The notes below the pieces were generated by a model, which saw nothing but the letters and a program-made list of their open reading frames with translations, did no database searches and was not told where the DNA came from. Source: Vanilla planifolia (lineage: Eukaryota; Streptophyta; Magnoliopsida; Asparagales; Orchidaceae). Taken from it: a stretch of 64,000 bases of DNA. The stretch covers positions 19,873,755 to 19,937,754 of the forward strand of contig CM043868.1 in assembly GCA_023846275.1 (NCBI GenBank). The letters run 5' to 3'. The translations under genes and the position numbers were made by a program. This document shows, one piece after another, positions 61,279 through 64,000 of this stretch. Numbering within the stretch: the stretch's first letter is position 1; each line of letters starts with the position of its first letter.

Positions 61279-61557
61279 ATGCGTGTTTCGAGATGGGCGT
61301 ATCCCACTGGCATGCTACCTGGAACCCCAGGCTAGGTTGTGATGCGTGTTTCGAGATGGGCAATCCCACTGGCATGCTTTGCCTAGGCGCCATGCGTGTT
61401 TCGAGATGGGCAATCCCACTGGCATGCTACATAGACGCTGCGGTGTCGGGTGTTAGGCGTTATGATGCGTGTTTCGAGATGGGCGTATCCCACTGGCATG
61501 CTTTGCCTAAGCGCCATGCATGTTTCGAGATGGGCGATCCCACTGGCATGCTACCTG
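61279..61557 (+). repeat. Five-copy ~39-bp repeat near the end of unit 1
   Basis: Copies start at 61279, 61342, 61392, 61465 and 61516. The core is ATGCGTGTTTCGAGATGGG followed by TCCCACTGGCATGCT. Spacers alternate between ACCTGGAA and TTTGCCTA types. Unit 2 shows one copy at 63929. The long open frame over it (61230-61724) is a translation of the repeat and not a gene. Confidence 0.85.
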
Positions 61558-61822
61558 GAAGCCCAGAGGAGAGCTACTCTGGTATGACGGGTGACTGTGG
61601 TTGGTCGGAGTCTGGAACTGAGAGTGCCTTTCCACCATACATTGTTATGATGTATTCCTATACTCTTGCTATTATCCTTCTCTTGCATGTGAGTTTTACT
61701 AGCTGTCTTTCCTACTGGGCGTAGCTTATTCCTTTATTTTCTATATTTTTCCAGCGGCTCGGCAGACTTGACGCCACCCAGATTAGGTGGGATCGTGGTC
61801 AGCAGGCTAGTGGAGGATATCT

Positions 61823-64000
61823 TGTTATACCCAGTAAAAATTTTTATGTTAATCTTTAATAAATTAATTTTTTGGCTTGGATGATTTCAGATCGACAGTA
61901 GGATGAGCCAGGAGCTCAATTGGAGGCTATTGGAATTTCTGAAATTTCTAGGGATTTTCCGGAGCACCGAGGTAAATTTTAAGTAATTTTCCTGTTTAAT
62001 TATATTTATTGGATTTTTAGGAATTCGAAAATCCATTTAAATTAAACCGGAAATTTGGTTTTTTTTTACCGCGCGTGAACCGGACCGGAACGGTTCAGCG
62101 GAGGCGGTCGCCGAGTGAGTTTGCGCGTGCGTTCTGATAAGCGGATCGGACGGTCGTGATCGACGGTTGGGATTGAACCGGCTGATCGGGTGCTTACCGT
62201 GTCGAAAGCGTGTCAACGGTGCGTAACGGGTTTTCACGGTGTCGGCCAGGAATATAAAACCCTCGCGAAATACATCGATTAGGGTTTCATTCGACCGACC
62301 GATAGAGAGGAAGTTTTCCGGTGTACGGCGCGTGATTCCGGCGACCTGGCAAGGGGCTTTTTGTGCCTGGAGATTCACGGGACCGAGGAGAGTCGATTTA
62401 TACCGGGTTCGTTCGGTGAGGAGCTGCGGCGAGCTGCGGACGAGGTTCATCGTCGCCGGCGTCTTTGAGGTAGGAAATTCAGATTTTTAAATTAGTTATT
62501 TAGCAAATTAAAATATAGATTATTTTGCAAATAGCTACCGGAGCATGTGAATTGTGGTTTTTAGAATTGATTAATGCAAATTATTGATTTTAGCATTTTA
62601 GGGTTTTCTTCGGAAAATTATAACCACCAAATTTGGGAATTTTACCAAGCATGTGATGATTCAATTATGTGCTTTATTCATGTTAAGGTAGTAACAAATG
62701 CTGGAATTGTTTAATTTCGTAAATTGTCAAATTGGGGATCGGATGAAACTCCTTTGGCAGAAATTCTGATTGAACCTTAGGAATTAGTGGCATTATTGAA
62801 ACATTAGGATAGTATGAACATCGGATTTTGTTTCTTCTTGTTCGCGGTCGCCGGAAATCGGCGGAAGAATTGGATTTGGTCGGCGATTGCGTCGGCTAGG
62901 GTTTCGCGGGCGTCGGACCGAGGAAGGAGATGAATTAGGTTAATTATATTTAATTAAGTAATTGTAAATTTAATTTAATGGTATTTATATAATATTTATT
63001 AACGGATTATTAATTAATTCGGTTCGACGGTGTCGCGGTTCAGCGCGAAGGCCCGAACCGGTGGCGAGATCCGGTTCAGCGGGATTCGGCGCGGACGAAC
63101 GGCGCGGCGCGGAGGAGAGAGAAGCGGAAGGAAAAATTCGGAAATTTATTATTAATCCGAATTTTCGGAAGTAAAAAGATAAGCGGAAAATGTAATTCGG
63201 AAATTAATCCGAATTTTCGGAAAATGGATAAAATGCAGAATTTGATATTTCGAATTTAGGAAAATTCGATAATTGAGTTTAGGGATTATTTATATTTTGG
63301 AAAAAATTCAAGAAAAATCAGAAAATTTGGAAATGAGAAATTTCGAAAATTCTGGAGATCCGTGGGTAAAGAAAAATTGCCGAAGTGGGGAAAAATGTTA
63401 TCAGTGATGATAGTACAGCTGAAAACAGTCAGACAGAGGTATGGTACATGGATGCTACCAGAACAGTCAGTAATTGACAGTTGTGTTGCTTTGATGGCAA
63501 CGGCATGGATTGAGTCAGTTTACTCAGTGTGGGCATATTTTATGAATTGGCATACTGGACCGGACTACTATAGACCCTATATGATGTTTTAGGATAGTTG
63601 TGGTAGGTAACTGTGCGGTTCAGACTTAGCTTCCACAGTATACATGTGGACTGGTATGCGCCTTGTCGTACCTGGACATATGTTGCCGAATCTTGGAGTT
63701 AGAGAATTGACAATGACTGTAGGGGCGTGAGCTTCTATGGAAGTTGTTGGTAGAGGACTCCTTGGGACGGTGGCTGAGTCGATCTCTCCTGGTCCATGTG
63801 TGTAGGCCTGCGCGCCTTAGGGTGGCAGGGGTGTCTCACATTGGCTAGAGATTTTGTGACTGGATCTGTCTATAGTCTCCAGGAGATTGATTGACGAGAG
63901 ACGCTGCGGTGTCGGGTGCTTAGGCGCCATGCGTGTTTCGAGATGGGCGTTCCCACTGGCACGCTACCTGGAAGCCCAGAGGAGAGCTACTCTGGTGTGA
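61823..64000 (+). mobile_element. LTR-like unit 2, continues past the window end
   Basis: Head-to-tail second copy of unit 1, same strand and order of blocks. It carries about 250 bases not in unit 1 (about 63665-63900) and lacks the minisatellite expansions of unit 1. The window ends roughly 240 bases before its expected end. Confidence 0.65.
62253..62259 (+). promoter_or_regulatory. TATA-like element in unit 2
   Basis: TATAAAA about 20 bases before TTAGGGTTTC, a telo-box-like motif near the likely transcription start. Unit 1 has the diverged GGGTATTTAACC at the same place (about 59706). Confidence 0.4.

Larger units (their letters stand above)
59238..61822 (+). mobile_element. LTR-like unit 1 (2.58 kb)
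   Basis: It starts TGTTATACCCGGTAAAA and runs to the start of the second copy (TGTTATACCCAGTAAAA at 61823). Collinear blocks shared with unit 2: GATCGACAGTAGGATGAGCC, the GAACCGG-rich region, a leader with TTAGGGTTTC, the donor-like GTAGGAAATTCAGATTTT, AGCTACCGGAGCATG, the GAACCGG minisatellite, a GGTATGGTACATGGATGCTA block and the cassette near the end. It has the TG start and the regulatory-looking content of a large gypsy LTR, but no complementary CA-type end before unit 2, and no pol is seen. It could be an LTR joined directly to another, or a tandem repeat derived from one. Confidence 0.6.

Noticed and set aside
61230-61724. 164-codon frame with repeated ACFEMG motifs
   Set aside because: Generated by the five-copy 39-bp DNA cassette; repeat copies are not kept in frame with one another, so there is no sign of coding selection.
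1-64000. CRISPR arrays, operons, prophage or bacterial genes
   Set aside because: No regularly spaced identical repeats with unique spacers and no bacterial-type gene clusters; everything recognisable is plant nuclear.

Overview
This is nuclear DNA from a flowering plant. The evidence is spliced genes of plant-specific families (a DRP1-type dynamin, a pro-pectin methylesterase, an NDR1/HIN1-like protein and a type II phosphatidylinositol 4-kinase gamma), two plant-type L1 retrotransposons, and long AT-rich spacers full of decayed repeats. The pectin methylesterase and NHL exons are much GC-richer than the DNA around them, as in many monocots, but I cannot name the species. There are no operons, CRISPR arrays or bacterial features.

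Layout. 1-2348: the 3' end of a DRP1 dynamin gene on the + strand, which enters from the left edge. 3256-5733: a decayed LTR retrotransposon reduced to two ~875-bp LTRs, a primer-binding-site relic and a 0.7-kb interior. 7102-12344: a nearly intact L1-type LINE (LINE-A, + strand) bounded by a perfect 13-bp target-site duplication. 12358-37848: about 25 kb of AT-rich spacer with no recognisable gene, holding a MITE-like hairpin element (13271-13478), a dispersed and partly tandem repeat family (18.7-19.2 and 28.2-30.0 kb), microsatellites, and a less AT-rich island near 20.5-21.7 kb.

37849-48884 is the genic core. It holds pectin methylesterase (+, two exons), then on the - strand an NHL/LEA_2 membrane protein and a PI4K-gamma kinase with a long intron and a probable spliced leader. 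A poly(T) tract framed by a 13-bp direct repeat sits in the kinase 3' region. 49053-55834: a second, badly decayed L1 (LINE-B, - strand), of a lineage carrying a C-terminal RNase H domain. 59238-64000: two head-to-tail copies of a ~2.6-kb GC-rich, LTR-like unit with several internal minisatellites. The second copy runs off the window.

The four host genes belong to separate processes (membrane fission, wall pectin de-esterification, defence or abscisic-type membrane signalling, and a lipid or protein kinase), and nothing suggests that they act together. The most informative parts are the structures of the mobile elements. I found no convincing new biological system. The most unusual items are the 2.6-kb tandem LTR-like units with a conserved leader/splice-donor layout, and the poly(A)-only insertion.
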